The notes: generated by a model not told the origin, from the letters alone. Positions 18,429-27,348 are shown, numbered from the stretch's first letter. The stretch: 64,000 bases of DNA from Streptococcaceae bacterium (GCA_022484805.1 JAKVKP010000006.1:36806-100805), one strand, 5' to 3'. A program made the numbers and translations.

Positions 18429-18680
18429 ATGATGCACTTGACTAGAGTATTAGTTGAAGTCGTTGTTCCAACAATCAACCAAAGCTTTGATTTATATTTG
18501 CCGATTGGTTGTCAGTTAGCAGAATTATTTCCAGAGTTAATCACAGCGATTATTGATTTATCTTCTGGTGTTTTTGTGCCCAATTTTCCTTTAATTTACC
18601 TATTGGACGAAGAAGTACAACTCAGTTTCAATATGATAATTGATGCACAATTGAATGGTGCAAGATTATTAATAATCTAA
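18429..18680 (+). CDS. yukD: YukD/EsaB-type ubiquitin-like protein
   Basis: 83 aa, the usual size of the ubiquitin-fold YukD/EsaB family, a small cytoplasmic T7SS component. The beta-grasp pattern is recognisable: LVEVVVPTINQSFDLYLP (two strands), LAELFPELITAII (helix), and the C-terminal LNGARLLII, matching the family's 'xxGxxLxLI' ending. There is no di-glycine tail, so conjugation is not expected. RBS AAGGAG is 6-9 bases before the tandem ATGs (18429, 18432). Its location directly after essC supports the call. Confidence 0.8.
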   Translation: MMHLTRVLVEVVVPTINQSFDLYLPIGCQLAELFPELITAIIDLSSGVFVPNFPLIYLLDEEVQLSFNMIIDAQLNGARLLII

Positions 18681-18753
18681 TTTTTTGAATTAAAATATAT
18701 GCCGAATGAGGTGGCAGTAGTAATTAAGAAAAATTAAATAATTAGGAGAGTAG

Positions 18754-19503
18754 ATGGCATTAATTGCAAGCATAAAGTCGACAGGCGAAGGAATTAATCA
18801 GAAAAATCAGATGAGCTATTGTTTAAAAATTGCTGAAACACATACAGGTAAGGTGATGATGGCTGTTATAGCTGATGGCTGGACTGAGCAACAAAGAGGC
18901 GCGATTGCCAGTACTTATCTTGTCGAGCGCTTTAGCCATTGGTTTGAGACATATTTGCCGAATTTGAGTCAATTAGGGGCTGATGAATTGATTAAATCAC
19001 AGTGGCAAGACTTGCTCAGGGCAATCAATCAAAAGTTATTGATTTATGGTCAAAATGATGATTTTCCTCTTGCGACGACCATTTCGATTTTATTGGTTTG
19101 CGAGTCAAAGGTTGCTTATCAAATGAGTATCGGCTTTACACCAACGATTAAAATGACAGGTCATGCCTACCAATTTCTTGCTGGAGAAAAACAGCAACTT
19201 GCAATAACCAAAAAAGCGATGATTGCTTCAAATGAACAACTAAAGGACTGTGAATTTCTTGGTCTGAATACCACATTTCAAATGACTTTTAACGTCTGGA
19301 CTTTAAGTGAAGCAACCAGTTTTGTTATCTGTTCCAAGCGATTCTATCAGCAAGTCTCCAAGCAAGATTTATTGCTGCTTTTTAAGCCGACTGCGATTCA
19401 GAATACCGGAGGAATTAATAAAAATTTAGATACATCAATGCTACTTGCGCAAAAAAACTCAGCTGAGGTTGGTCTTGCGATAATTGTCATTTTATTTCAG
19501 TAG
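18754..19503 (+). CDS. PP2C-like protein, probably catalytically degenerate
   Basis: 249 aa with the PPM/PP2C outline: AVIADGWTEQQRG (Asp41-Gly42, the central metal site), TTISILLV strand and a final NSAEVGLAIIVIL. Several metal ligands are missing. The early N-x-D motif reads KNQM, the 'GDS' turn reads GFTP, the later S-D-G reads S194-K195-R196, and the final D-N reads KN. I infer a pseudophosphatase or phospho-sensor and not an active enzyme. Similar genes in other loci couple PP2C phosphatases to kinases and FHA proteins. The next gene, the kinase, begins 3 bases after its stop codon. Confidence 0.7.
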   Translation: MALIASIKSTGEGINQKNQMSYCLKIAETHTGKVMMAVIADGWTEQQRGAIASTYLVERFSHWFETYLPNLSQLGADELIKSQWQDLLRAINQKLLIYGQNDDFPLATTISILLVCESKVAYQMSIGFTPTIKMTGHAYQFLAGEKQQLAITKKAMIASNEQLKDCEFLGLNTTFQMTFNVWTLSEATSFVICSKRFYQQVSKQDLLLLFKPTAIQNTGGINKNLDTSMLLAQKNSAEVGLAIIVILFQ

Positions 19504-19506
19504 GAG

Positions 19507-21132
19507 GTGGAAATAGCGACTTTAATTGATGATCGTTATCAGCTAATTAAACAAATTGGGCAGGGGGGAATGTCAAAGGTATATTTGGCACTTGACCGAC
19601 GGTTAAATAAGGAATGGACGATTAAGGTAATCGATAATCAATTAATTATTAATCAAGCTTTAGCAGAGGCAGAATTAATGAAAAAAATAGATCATCATTT
19701 ATTACCAAGAATTGTAGATGTAATTAATACCCCAAAAAAATTATACATAGTTATGGATTATATCAAAGGAGTTACGTTAAATCGTGTTATTGAGAGATAT
19801 GGTTCTCAGTCAGAAAAGCAAGTCATTGATTGGACGCGACAAATTTGTCGAGTTTTACATTATTTACATCAGCAGAATCCACCAATTATCTATTGCGATT
19901 TAAAGCCAGAGAATATCATTTTAAAACAAGATGGGACGATTCGTTTAATTGATTTAGGGATTGCATGTGAAATAGATGTAAAAAATAAAAGCTTGAATCA
20001 TTCGTGGGGATCCAAAGCTTTTGCAGCGCCCGAGCAATTTAAAATATCTGATGCAATTGATGAGAGAACAGATGTTTATTGCTTAGGGATTACGATGTTG
20101 TATTTATTAACGGGTGAAAAGTCTGTTGGAACAGGAAAATTAAGTGATTCAATTTTCAAAGCTGATTTAAAATTAGATGCTGACTTAAATTGGATTATTC
20201 AAAAAGCCGTTCAAAAAAAACCATTCAGGCGTTATTCAAGTATTTTAGCATTGGCAAAGGATTTAAAGCGATATCAGAGCTTCAAAAGGTACAAATTAAA
20301 TCAGCTACGAGATAAGTGGTTTCGGTTTTGTACGGTTGTCTGCATTGGCTTATTGAGCTTAACTACTGGTGTGCTTAGTCTGAAATATCAATCGAAAATA
20401 ACTAATGATCGCTATCAAAATTTTTTAAAGCAAGCCCAAATGACTACTAATTCAACTAAACAATTGATTTTTTATCAACAGGCAATTCAATTACAGCCCA
20501 AAAAGCAATTGGCATATCAAAAACTACTTACATATTATCGGCAGGATGATATTTTCACAGAGAAGGAGATGCTACAATTTACAGAAATGCTACTACTTCA
20601 TAATAATTGTTTGCGACCTATATCTGGCTATGGAGAACTTGCTTTTCAACTTGCGGTTCTATGCTGGTATGATTATGAGCGACCTGATCAACGAATAGTA
20701 AAGGCTGAATATTGGTTGACAATTGCCAAGCGCTATACGAGAAAAAACAGTGACTTATATTTCAGAATTAGCCAGTATCAACAATTAGCCACTGGCATAA
20801 AAGCGCTTGCCTCACTTGACTTGAACACAAATAGCCCGTATTTATCCTATTGGCAATCATTGACACAGCTACATGATGCTATTTTTAATTTTGCCTCTGC
20901 CGATGTGTGGCATCTTTTTAAGGTGGAGAATTTAATGATTACTAACTTAGAGCAGTACCTGAGTAATTTTAGAAGCAAAGGTATTTCGGCAAGTACGCTG
21001 ATTGCTAGAATTGAAGATATTAGTGTGCATTTAGACGGTTTAGCTATTTCTGATGAGTCAGCGGTTCAAACTAGACAGGCATTAAGAGTGCGGTTGGATA
21101 ATATTAAAGAAAAAATATTTTTAATTTATTAA
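19507..21132 (+). CDS. Ser/Thr kinase with TM and helical extracytoplasmic domain (EssB-like layout)
   Basis: 541 aa. The kinase domain spans about 10-265 and is complete: G18-Q-G-G-M, Lys40, YCDLKPEN with catalytic Asp131 and Asn136, Asp149-Leu-Gly (DLG for DFG), and 'SWGSKAFAAPEQF' at the activation/APE position. One TM helix lies at about 274-292. The outer ~250 residues look helical and repeat-like (FYQQAIQLQPKKQLAYQKLLTYY). Pseudokinase - TM - helical exterior is the plan of EssB/YukC, so this may be the EssB counterpart with an active kinase. The start is unclear: GTG at 19507 overlaps the RBS AGGAGG (19502-19507), while ATA at 19513 has near-ideal spacing. Confidence 0.82.
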   Translation: MEIATLIDDRYQLIKQIGQGGMSKVYLALDRRLNKEWTIKVIDNQLIINQALAEAELMKKIDHHLLPRIVDVINTPKKLYIVMDYIKGVTLNRVIERYGSQSEKQVIDWTRQICRVLHYLHQQNPPIIYCDLKPENIILKQDGTIRLIDLGIACEIDVKNKSLNHSWGSKAFAAPEQFKISDAIDERTDVYCLGITMLYLLTGEKSVGTGKLSDSIFKADLKLDADLNWIIQKAVQKKPFRRYSSILALAKDLKRYQSFKRYKLNQLRDKWFRFCTVVCIGLLSLTTGVLSLKYQSKITNDRYQNFLKQAQMTTNSTKQLIFYQQAIQLQPKKQLAYQKLLTYYRQDDIFTEKEMLQFTEMLLLHNNCLRPISGYGELAFQLAVLCWYDYERPDQRIVKAEYWLTIAKRYTRKNSDLYFRISQYQQLATGIKALASLDLNTNSPYLSYWQSLTQLHDAIFNFASADVWHLFKVENLMITNLEQYLSNFRSKGISASTLIARIEDISVHLDGLAISDESAVQTRQALRVRLDNIKEKIFLIY

Positions 21133-21155
21133 AATAATTAGGAGAGGAGCTGGGC

Positions 21156-21584
21156 TTGTTAAAGTATTTAGTAATTTTAATTGTTTTTTCTTTTATTCTA
21201 GCGAGCATCTGTTTAGGATTGGCAATTTATTTGTTTTTCAAATATCAAATTAATTATATTTTTCAGCGATTAGGCTATTTAAGAAAATTGCAAAGCATAG
21301 TAAATTATTTTCAGCGATGTTTTCAACGAATACAGTTTTTTTTCAGAAAAAATGAGAAAATTTCAATAAATCAGCAAGCTCAGAAATCGCCTAATAATCC
21401 AGACTCATCAATGAAGCGTTCGGTACTTAAAAATCATCTAGATAAAAACGATTTAGAAATATTATTTCCAAACACGATTCAGGAGTCACCTGCTGATCAG
21501 ACGGTTCAATTAGCAAAAAAATATTTTATAATTAGTAAAACGGTTATTTCACTAGCTTCAAATGAAAAAATTGATAATAATTAA
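21156..21584 (+). CDS. Single-TM protein of the EssC-kinase locus
   Basis: 142 aa, TTG start at 21156 with GGAGAGGAG upstream. An N-terminal TM helix (about residues 4-27) is followed by a strongly basic juxtamembrane part (YLRKLQSIVNYFQRCFQRIQFFFRKN) and a hydrophilic tail with several Thr residues (NTIQES, DQTVQL, ISKTVIS). With a kinase and an FHA domain next door, one of these threonines could be the phosphorylated anchor for the FHA domain; that is speculation. No family is recognised. It is the last gene before a terminator, so it belongs to the same operon. It might stand in for the small membrane protein EssA. Confidence 0.6.
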   Translation: MLKYLVILIVFSFILASICLGLAIYLFFKYQINYIFQRLGYLRKLQSIVNYFQRCFQRIQFFFRKNEKISINQQAQKSPNNPDSSMKRSVLKNHLDKNDLEILFPNTIQESPADQTVQLAKKYFIISKTVISLASNEKIDNN

Positions 21585-21613
21585 AAAGAGCAGTTTTTAA
21601 AACCGCTCTTTTT
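21583..21613. terminator. Bidirectional terminator
   Basis: AAAGAGC ... GCTCTTT stem with A-run on the left and T-run on the right, between the convergent EssC operon and the minus-strand hydrolase, whose stop codon lies within the stem. Confidence 0.8.
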
Positions 21614-22391
21614 CAGCTTGCTGTAAAAAATTTAAAATGATTGGATTGACTAATTCAGGATGTTCAGATTGCGGAATGTGTCCACAGTCTTCTGCTATAA
21701 ATGCTTGACCATTATTAGCTTCTTGTGCTAAAAATATAGCCATTTCTTTTTTGAATAATGGAGAGTATTCACCGCTAATAAACAATTGTGGTAATTCAGT
21801 TTGAAAAGCAATATCTCGATAATCTCGTGTTAGAAAATCCAATAGTAGAGGCTTGGTTTTCCTTAAGTTAAAGGGGATAGCATTCTGGTTCATTGCTTTT
21901 AACAGCTTGCTATCAATTTTATGATGAATTAGTCTAGTTTCTGGAATTCGTTTAGCAGTTTCTAAAATTTGATGCCATGTTAAATCTTTTAAGCCGTACT
22001 GCCAGTTTGATGTATTGATTGGCTTTGGACTATCGTCAATTAAGGTTAGTGAATAGAGTGCTTGATTACCGAAAAGACTGAGATATTCCCAAGCAACAGC
22101 ACAGCCCATTGAGTGTGCAATTAAGTGATATTTTTTTAATTGAAGTTGCTCAGCTAATTCATAAATATCGGTTGCTAATCTGCTCATTCTTAAGCCAGAA
22201 TCGACTGTATGATTTTCACCGTGACCACGTTTATCTAAATGTATTACCTGATATGAATTTGCCATGAAAAATTCAGTTTGTGCGGACCAGTGATTTGCAT
22301 TGCCAGAGTAGCCAGCGATAAAAATAATTGGCGTACCCTGCCCGACAATTGAATAATTTAATGCCGCTTGATCACTCGTAATAAATTTCAA
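21597..22391 (-). CDS. Alpha/beta hydrolase
   Basis: 264 aa of the abhydrolase_1 fold. The oxyanion region is FIAGYSGNANHWSAQ, DKRGHGENHTVD is the post-strand-4 motif, the nucleophile elbow is HSMGCAV (Ser in H-S-M-G), the acid is probably within LFISGEYSP/ the preceding strand, and the catalytic His is in EDCGHIPQSEHP. RBS AGGAGGC lies about 7 bases before the ATG. It converges with the EssC operon and is not part of it. Substrate is unknown; esterase, lipase or carbon-carbon hydrolase roles are all possible. Confidence 0.83.
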   Translation of the reverse strand: MKFITSDQAALNYSIVGQGTPIIFIAGYSGNANHWSAQTEFFMANSYQVIHLDKRGHGENHTVDSGLRMSRLATDIYELAEQLQLKKYHLIAHSMGCAVAWEYLSLFGNQALYSLTLIDDSPKPINTSNWQYGLKDLTWHQILETAKRIPETRLIHHKIDSKLLKAMNQNAIPFNLRKTKPLLLDFLTRDYRDIAFQTELPQLFISGEYSPLFKKEMAIFLAQEANNGQAFIAEDCGHIPQSEHPELVNPIILNFLQQAEKERF

Positions 22392-22579
22392 AATAACGCC
22401 TCCTAATTATTTATCCATTTTAACAAATATATATATAAATTTCTCACTTTATGTTTTTAAAAGCAAACGTTTTTTAATAAGCAAAATGTTTGAATAATTA
22501 CCAAATTAAGCTGATAATGAATAAGTGGAAAACGGTTCCATGTTTTAAAATTTTAGCAATAAAGATAGGAGTAGTAACA

Positions 22580-23563
22580 ATGAGATATTTTGTAAATAAG
22601 AATTTGACTGCACCGTTTAACATTGCAATGGACGAATGGTTATTAACTCATTTAAAACCAGAAGCACCAGTCTTTACGCTCTGGCAAAACAAAAATGCAG
22701 TGATTGTTGGTAAGCATCAAAATACCTATGAAGAGGTGAACGAATCAGTCGTTAAAGAAAAAGAGATTGAGGTTGTTCGTCGAGTAACAGGTGGTGGCGC
22801 GGTTTATCATGATTCTGGTAATTTGAATTTTACATTTATCATACCTGTTGCACGTCCTGAGGATGTTGATTGGAAAGTATTTGTTCAACCGATTGTTACT
22901 GCGCTTCACAAATTAAATATTCCAGTTGAAATTACCGGTCGTAATGATTTGGTTTTAGATGGTAAAAAAATTAGTGGCAATGCGCAACGCTATCAAGATG
23001 GCTACTTGATGCATCATGGCACTTTAATGTTTGATGTTGATGTTGAGACGATGGTCAGAGTCTTAAATGTCAGTGATGAAAAATTTATCTCAAAGGCAGT
23101 TAAAAGCGTTAGAAGTCGTGTAGGTAGTATTAAGCAATATGCGCCACAATTAACGATTGAAGAGTTTCAAGCAGCATTGACAGATGAATTGAGCAATCAT
23201 GGTCAAGATAAGCCAATACAATTGACTGAAAAGCAATTGAATGAGATTAAAGCCTTAGAAAGAGAAAAATTTTCAACCTGGGCATGGAATTATGGTGAAA
23301 GTCCAGCATTTAATTACCATGCACATGAAAAATTTGCAGGTGGTATTTTAGATATTAAGGCTGAAATTGAACAAGGCTTAATCAAAGAAATTTACTTTGG
23401 TGGCGATTTTCTTGGTGTTGAGGATGTTGAAAGATTGGTACCTCAATTTATTGGTATCCCCTTTGATGAGGCAAACGTCCGTAAGCTGCTAGAAGAAAAT
23501 CAAGACAAGAAATATTTTGGTACGATTTCGGATGAAGAAGTTTTATCATTAATTGCAAAATAA
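22580..23563 (+). CDS. lplA: Lipoate-protein ligase
   Basis: 327 aa. The enzyme activates lipoate with ATP and attaches it to the lipoyl domains of E2 or GcvH proteins. Motifs of the LplA/LplJ family are clear: FNIAMDEWLL, RRVTGGGAVYHDSGNLNFTF (with the lipoyl-AMP-binding RRVTGGGAVYHD), and NDLVLDGKKISGNAQ with the catalytic Lys. The C-terminal accessory domain is present (to 'FGTISDEEVL'). The ATG at 22580 is chosen because AGGAG lies 9-13 bases upstream and homology starts with MRYFVNKN. It stands just before pdhA, matching its role in lipoylating the E2 encoded at 26034. Confidence 0.92.
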   Translation: MRYFVNKNLTAPFNIAMDEWLLTHLKPEAPVFTLWQNKNAVIVGKHQNTYEEVNESVVKEKEIEVVRRVTGGGAVYHDSGNLNFTFIIPVARPEDVDWKVFVQPIVTALHKLNIPVEITGRNDLVLDGKKISGNAQRYQDGYLMHHGTLMFDVDVETMVRVLNVSDEKFISKAVKSVRSRVGSIKQYAPQLTIEEFQAALTDELSNHGQDKPIQLTEKQLNEIKALEREKFSTWAWNYGESPAFNYHAHEKFAGGILDIKAEIEQGLIKEIYFGGDFLGVEDVERLVPQFIGIPFDEANVRKLLEENQDKKYFGTISDEEVLSLIAK

Positions 23564-23691
23564 ATTCATGGTACGGGGCATTCTTTAAGATTCAATCAAT
23601 AATCATGAATTATTCTTATTGAGAAAGCTTCTTTAAAGTTTTTCCAGCAGTTACAAACTTTTTTAGTTAATAATAGAGGAGGCAAATGACG

Positions 23692-24801
23692 ATGAGTCAA
23701 GCTTTGGAAATTTTAGATTTTGAGAAACAATTAAAATTACAAGACGAGAGTTTTCCAGAATTAAAGGTTTTAGATAAGAATGGTAAAATAGTCGATGCTG
23801 CCGGTTTGAAGGCAGCTGATTTGAGCGATGAACAGTTTGTGGAATTGATGAAACGAATGATTAAGCAGTTGGTCCTAAATGAAAGAAGCGTTAAGCTTGC
23901 TAAACAAGGGCGACTTGGTTTTGTGGCGCCTACACGTGGTCAAGAAGCGAGTCAATCTGCCACAAGCTTTGCCTTTAATGATGACGACTATTTAATGCCT
24001 GGTTATCGTGATATTCCACAAATGATTCATAAGGGCTTCCCAATCTACAAGGCGTTCCTGTGGAGTCGTGGACATTATGAAGGTAATTTAATGGAAGGTA
24101 TCAACACTTGGTTCCCACAAATTATTATTGGTGCGCAATTTGTTGAAGCAGCTGGTATTGGTCTTGGCATGAAGAAGCGTCAAAAGGACGCCTGTGCTTA
24201 TACTTATACTGGTGATGGTGGTTCCTCACAAGGGGACACCTATGAAGGTATGAACTTTGCAGGTGCCTATAAGGCGAATGCTGTCTTTATTATCCAAAAT
24301 AACGGTTACGCAATTTCGACACCACGAAAAGTACAAACCGTTGCACCACATCTGGCTTCAAAAGGTTGGGGTGCGGGAATACCTAGTATTGTAGTTGATG
24401 GTATGGATCCGATTGCTTGTTATCTCGCTGCTAAAAAGGCACGTGAATGGACCGTTTCAGGGAATGGACCGGTTTTAATTGAAACATTAACAGACCGTTT
24501 AGAGCCTCATTCAATGAGTGGTGATGATCCTTTACGTTATCGTACTAAAGAGTCGATTGAGGAATGGCAAAAGGTTGAACCTTTAATTCGGATGCGTATT
24601 TTCTTAGAAGAAAAACAGCTTTGGAGTGAAGCAATTGAAGAAGCATACAAAGCAGAAATAAATGAAGAAATTGATGCAGCTGTTAAAAAAGCTGATAATG
24701 TACAAAAACAAAAGGTTTCAGAATTTATCGAAACAACTTTCGAACAACCTGGGTTTGTTCAGCAAGAACAGATTGAAAAATTCAGAAAGGCAGGCAAGTA
24801 A
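23692..24801 (+). CDS. pdhA: Pyruvate dehydrogenase E1 alpha subunit
   Basis: 369 aa. The thiamine diphosphate motif GDGGSSQGDTYEGMNFA ... NNGYAIS is intact (G-D-G ... N-N). PGYRDIPQMIHKG and the phosphorylation-loop-like DPLRYR region are typical of Gram-positive E1-alpha. The second ATG (23692) is preferred because AGGAGG lies 9 bases before it; the first (23686) is only 3 bases away. It forms the alpha2beta2 E1 heterotetramer with PdhB, whose start codon directly abuts its stop codon. Confidence 0.95.
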   Translation: MSQALEILDFEKQLKLQDESFPELKVLDKNGKIVDAAGLKAADLSDEQFVELMKRMIKQLVLNERSVKLAKQGRLGFVAPTRGQEASQSATSFAFNDDDYLMPGYRDIPQMIHKGFPIYKAFLWSRGHYEGNLMEGINTWFPQIIIGAQFVEAAGIGLGMKKRQKDACAYTYTGDGGSSQGDTYEGMNFAGAYKANAVFIIQNNGYAISTPRKVQTVAPHLASKGWGAGIPSIVVDGMDPIACYLAAKKAREWTVSGNGPVLIETLTDRLEPHSMSGDDPLRYRTKESIEEWQKVEPLIRMRIFLEEKQLWSEAIEEAYKAEINEEIDAAVKKADNVQKQKVSEFIETTFEQPGFVQQEQIEKFRKAGK

Positions 24802-25782
24802 ATGGCAGTCAAGACATATATCGCAGCAATTACTGAAGCGTTAGATTTAGCGTTAGAAAAAGACGAGAACGTCCTACTTTTTGGTGAGGATGTTGGTAAA
24901 AATGGTGGTGTATTTAGAGCAACAGAAGGTCTAAATCAAAAATATGGGGATGAACGTGTATTTGACACACCTCTAGCAGAGAGTGCCATTGGTGGTGCTG
25001 CTATTGGTTTGACGACACAAGGCTTTCGCCCAATCATGGAAATTCAATTTTTTGGTTTTCTCTTTGAAGTAATGGACTCTATTTCAGGACAAATGGCGCG
25101 TAATCGCTTCCGTTTCCATGGTACTCGTGAATTTCCTATTGTTGTCCGTGCCCCTTATGGTGGTGGAACGCATACACCAGAAATGCATGCGGATAACCTA
25201 GAAGGTCTAATGGCGCAAACTCCTGGCTTACGTGTTGTTATGCCAAGTAATCCGGCAGATGCCAAAGGCTTATTACTTTCAGCGATTGAGTCTAATGATC
25301 CGGTCATTTACATGGAAAATTTAAAATTATATCGTTCAGTTAGAGGCGAGGTACCTGAAGGTTACTATACAACACCATTAGATAAGGCTGCAGTAGCTAA
25401 AGAAGGTGAAGATGTTACAATTATCACTTACGGTGGGCTAGTCCCAGTTTGTTTGAAAGCGGCAGAAGCACTTGAAAAAGAAGGCATTAATGCCGAGGTC
25501 ATTGATTTGCGGACAGTGAGCCCAATAGATGTTGAAACCATTGGAAAATCAGTTGAAAAAACTGGCCGAGTTGTCGTTGCACAAGAGGCACAAAGACAGG
25601 CTGGCGTCGGTAGTGCTGTTATGGCAGAAATTTCAGAGCGTTTTATTTTAAGCTTAGAAGCACCAATTGGACGTGTTTCAGCACCAGATAGTGTTTATCC
25701 ATTTGGCGCAGCAGAAAATGACTGGTTACCTCAGGTAGACGATGTTGTGACTGCAGTAAAAAATGTAGTTGAATTTGAATAG
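24802..25782 (+). CDS. pdhB: Pyruvate dehydrogenase E1 beta subunit
   Basis: 326 aa, full length. Typical segments are [54 protein letters not shown] and '[18 protein letters not shown]'. The C-terminal transketolase-like domain shows [16 protein letters not shown] immediately follows the pdhA stop codon. A 250-base gap separates it from pdhC, which is unusual for this cluster. Confidence 0.95.
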   Translation: MAVKTYIAAITEALDLALEKDENVLLFGEDVGKNGGVFRATEGLNQKYGDERVFDTPLAESAIGGAAIGLTTQGFRPIMEIQFFGFLFEVMDSISGQMARNRFRFHGTREFPIVVRAPYGGGTHTPEMHADNLEGLMAQTPGLRVVMPSNPADAKGLLLSAIESNDPVIYMENLKLYRSVRGEVPEGYYTTPLDKAAVAKEGEDVTIITYGGLVPVCLKAAEALEKEGINAEVIDLRTVSPIDVETIGKSVEKTGRVVVAQEAQRQAGVGSAVMAEISERFILSLEAPIGRVSAPDSVYPFGAAENDWLPQVDDVVTAVKNVVEFE

Positions 25783-26033
25783 ATAATCTAGCTTATCAAC
25801 CTCAGCACCTAGCAAATTAGATAAAATTTAACTGAAAAAAGACATTTCAATTAAATTTACCTAAATTTGTATGGAGCTTGATGTGGTTGAACGTATTTTA
25901 AGTAATCCATCTTGAGAACGAGCATTTAAGAAATTAGAGAAAAATTTCGTACGAGTTTATTAGTTTACGCTTTTTCCTAAATTCCTACTATGCTAATCAG
26001 TTCTCTCAGTATTTTAGTGAGGAGTAGGATATA
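25783..26033 (+). other. Non-coding gap inside the pdh cluster, possible internal promoter
   Basis: 251 bases with stops in all frames and no recognised gene. TTTACG about 16 bases before TACTAT near 25970-25992 could be a promoter for pdhC-pdhD. No terminator with a T-run is seen after pdhB, so readthrough may also occur. Confidence 0.4.
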
Positions 26034-27344
26034 ATGACAGAAATTTTTAAAATGCCCGATGTCGGCGAAGGCATGGCGGAAGGTGAAATCGCTTCTTGGC
26101 TAGTGAAAGTCGGCGATACAATCAAGGAAGATGACCCGATTGCTGAAATTCAAAATGATAAATTATTACAAGAAATTTTATCACCATATAGTGGTAAAAT
26201 AACGAAATTGTTTGTAGATGCAGGTACTGTAGTTGAAGTTGGTGCACCTCTAGTTGAATTTGATGGCGATGGCTCTGGCGCTTCTGCAGGTAATGAACCA
26301 GCACCTGCTGATGCAACGGCAGCACCTACTAATGGTAGTGAAGAAACGCCTGTTGAAGCACCCACAAATACTGATAATCAAGCTGCAACAGCAACTCCTG
26401 AAAAGGTTGGTGCACCAGTTGTGGGTGGTCAAGTTCGTGCGATGCCAAGTGTTCGTCGTTATGCGCGTCGTAATGGCATTGATTTAACAAAAGTCGTAGC
26501 AACAGGTCGTCATGGTAATATTACTCTTGAGGATGTTAAAAATACTAGTAATACTGCGACTGCTTCCACAGCTCCTGTCGAGGCTGAGCCTAAACCAGAG
26601 GTTGAACAAGCACCAGTAGCAAAAGCAGCACCGGTTGAAGAAAAGGTTGGTCGCGTGCCAATGTCACCGATTCGTAAAGCAATCGCTCGCAATATGACGA
26701 GTCAAAAGCAAAATGTACCACACGTGACTTTATTTGAGCAGGTTGAAGTTTCTAAGTTAATGGCACATCGTGCAAGCTTTAAGGAAGTTGCCGCTAAAAA
26801 GGAAATTAAGCTAACTTACTTAGCTTATGTTGCTAAGGCCTTAGCTGCTATGGTTAAGAATTTCCCAGATTTAAATGCTCATGTTGATGCTGCTAAAAAT
26901 GAAATTGTTTATCCTGAATCAATTAATGTTGGAATTGCTGTTGATACACCAAATGGTTTATTTGTTCCAGTCGTTCGCAATGCAGATCAAAAATCAATCT
27001 TGGCGATTGCGAAGGAAATTGCAGAATTGGCTGAACGTGCGCGTGAAGGCAAATTAACACCAGATGTTGCCAGTGGTTCAACGATTACCATTTCTAATAT
27101 TGGTAGCGCTCGTGGTAATTGGTTTACACCAGTTATCAATGTGAACGAAGCAGCTATTCTTGGCTTAGGTACAATTGCTAAAGAACCGATTGTGAATGAT
27201 GAAGGTGAAATTGTAGTTGGCAATATGATGAAACTTTCTCTTTCATTTGACCACCGTCTCATCGATGGTATGCTTGCTCAAAGCGCGATCAATGATTTGA
27301 AAAAGATGTTAAATGATCCAGCATATATGCTGATGGAGGTGTAA
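26034..27344 (+). CDS. pdhC: Pyruvate dehydrogenase E2 (dihydrolipoamide acetyltransferase)
   Basis: 436 aa with one lipoyl domain (residues 1-80; lipoyl lysine in QNDKLLQEI, about Lys43), an Ala/Pro/Thr-rich linker (about 85-135), an E3/E1-binding domain (RAMPSVRRYARRNGIDL, about 137-173), a second linker, and the acyltransferase domain with the catalytic S-F-D-H-R-L-I-D-G motif near the C-terminus. RBS GAGGAG is upstream of the ATG. It forms the core of the PDH complex and is the likely substrate of the lipoate ligase at 22580. Confidence 0.95.
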   Translation: MTEIFKMPDVGEGMAEGEIASWLVKVGDTIKEDDPIAEIQNDKLLQEILSPYSGKITKLFVDAGTVVEVGAPLVEFDGDGSGASAGNEPAPADATAAPTNGSEETPVEAPTNTDNQAATATPEKVGAPVVGGQVRAMPSVRRYARRNGIDLTKVVATGRHGNITLEDVKNTSNTATASTAPVEAEPKPEVEQAPVAKAAPVEEKVGRVPMSPIRKAIARNMTSQKQNVPHVTLFEQVEVSKLMAHRASFKEVAAKKEIKLTYLAYVAKALAAMVKNFPDLNAHVDAAKNEIVYPESINVGIAVDTPNGLFVPVVRNADQKSILAIAKEIAELAERAREGKLTPDVASGSTITISNIGSARGNWFTPVINVNEAAILGLGTIAKEPIVNDEGEIVVGNMMKLSLSFDHRLIDGMLAQSAINDLKKMLNDPAYMLMEV

Positions 27345-27348
27345 TTTA

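Noticed and set aside
26122..26692. Multiple short reading frames inside pdhC
   Set aside because: They are shadows of the Ala/Pro/Thr-rich linker on other frames.
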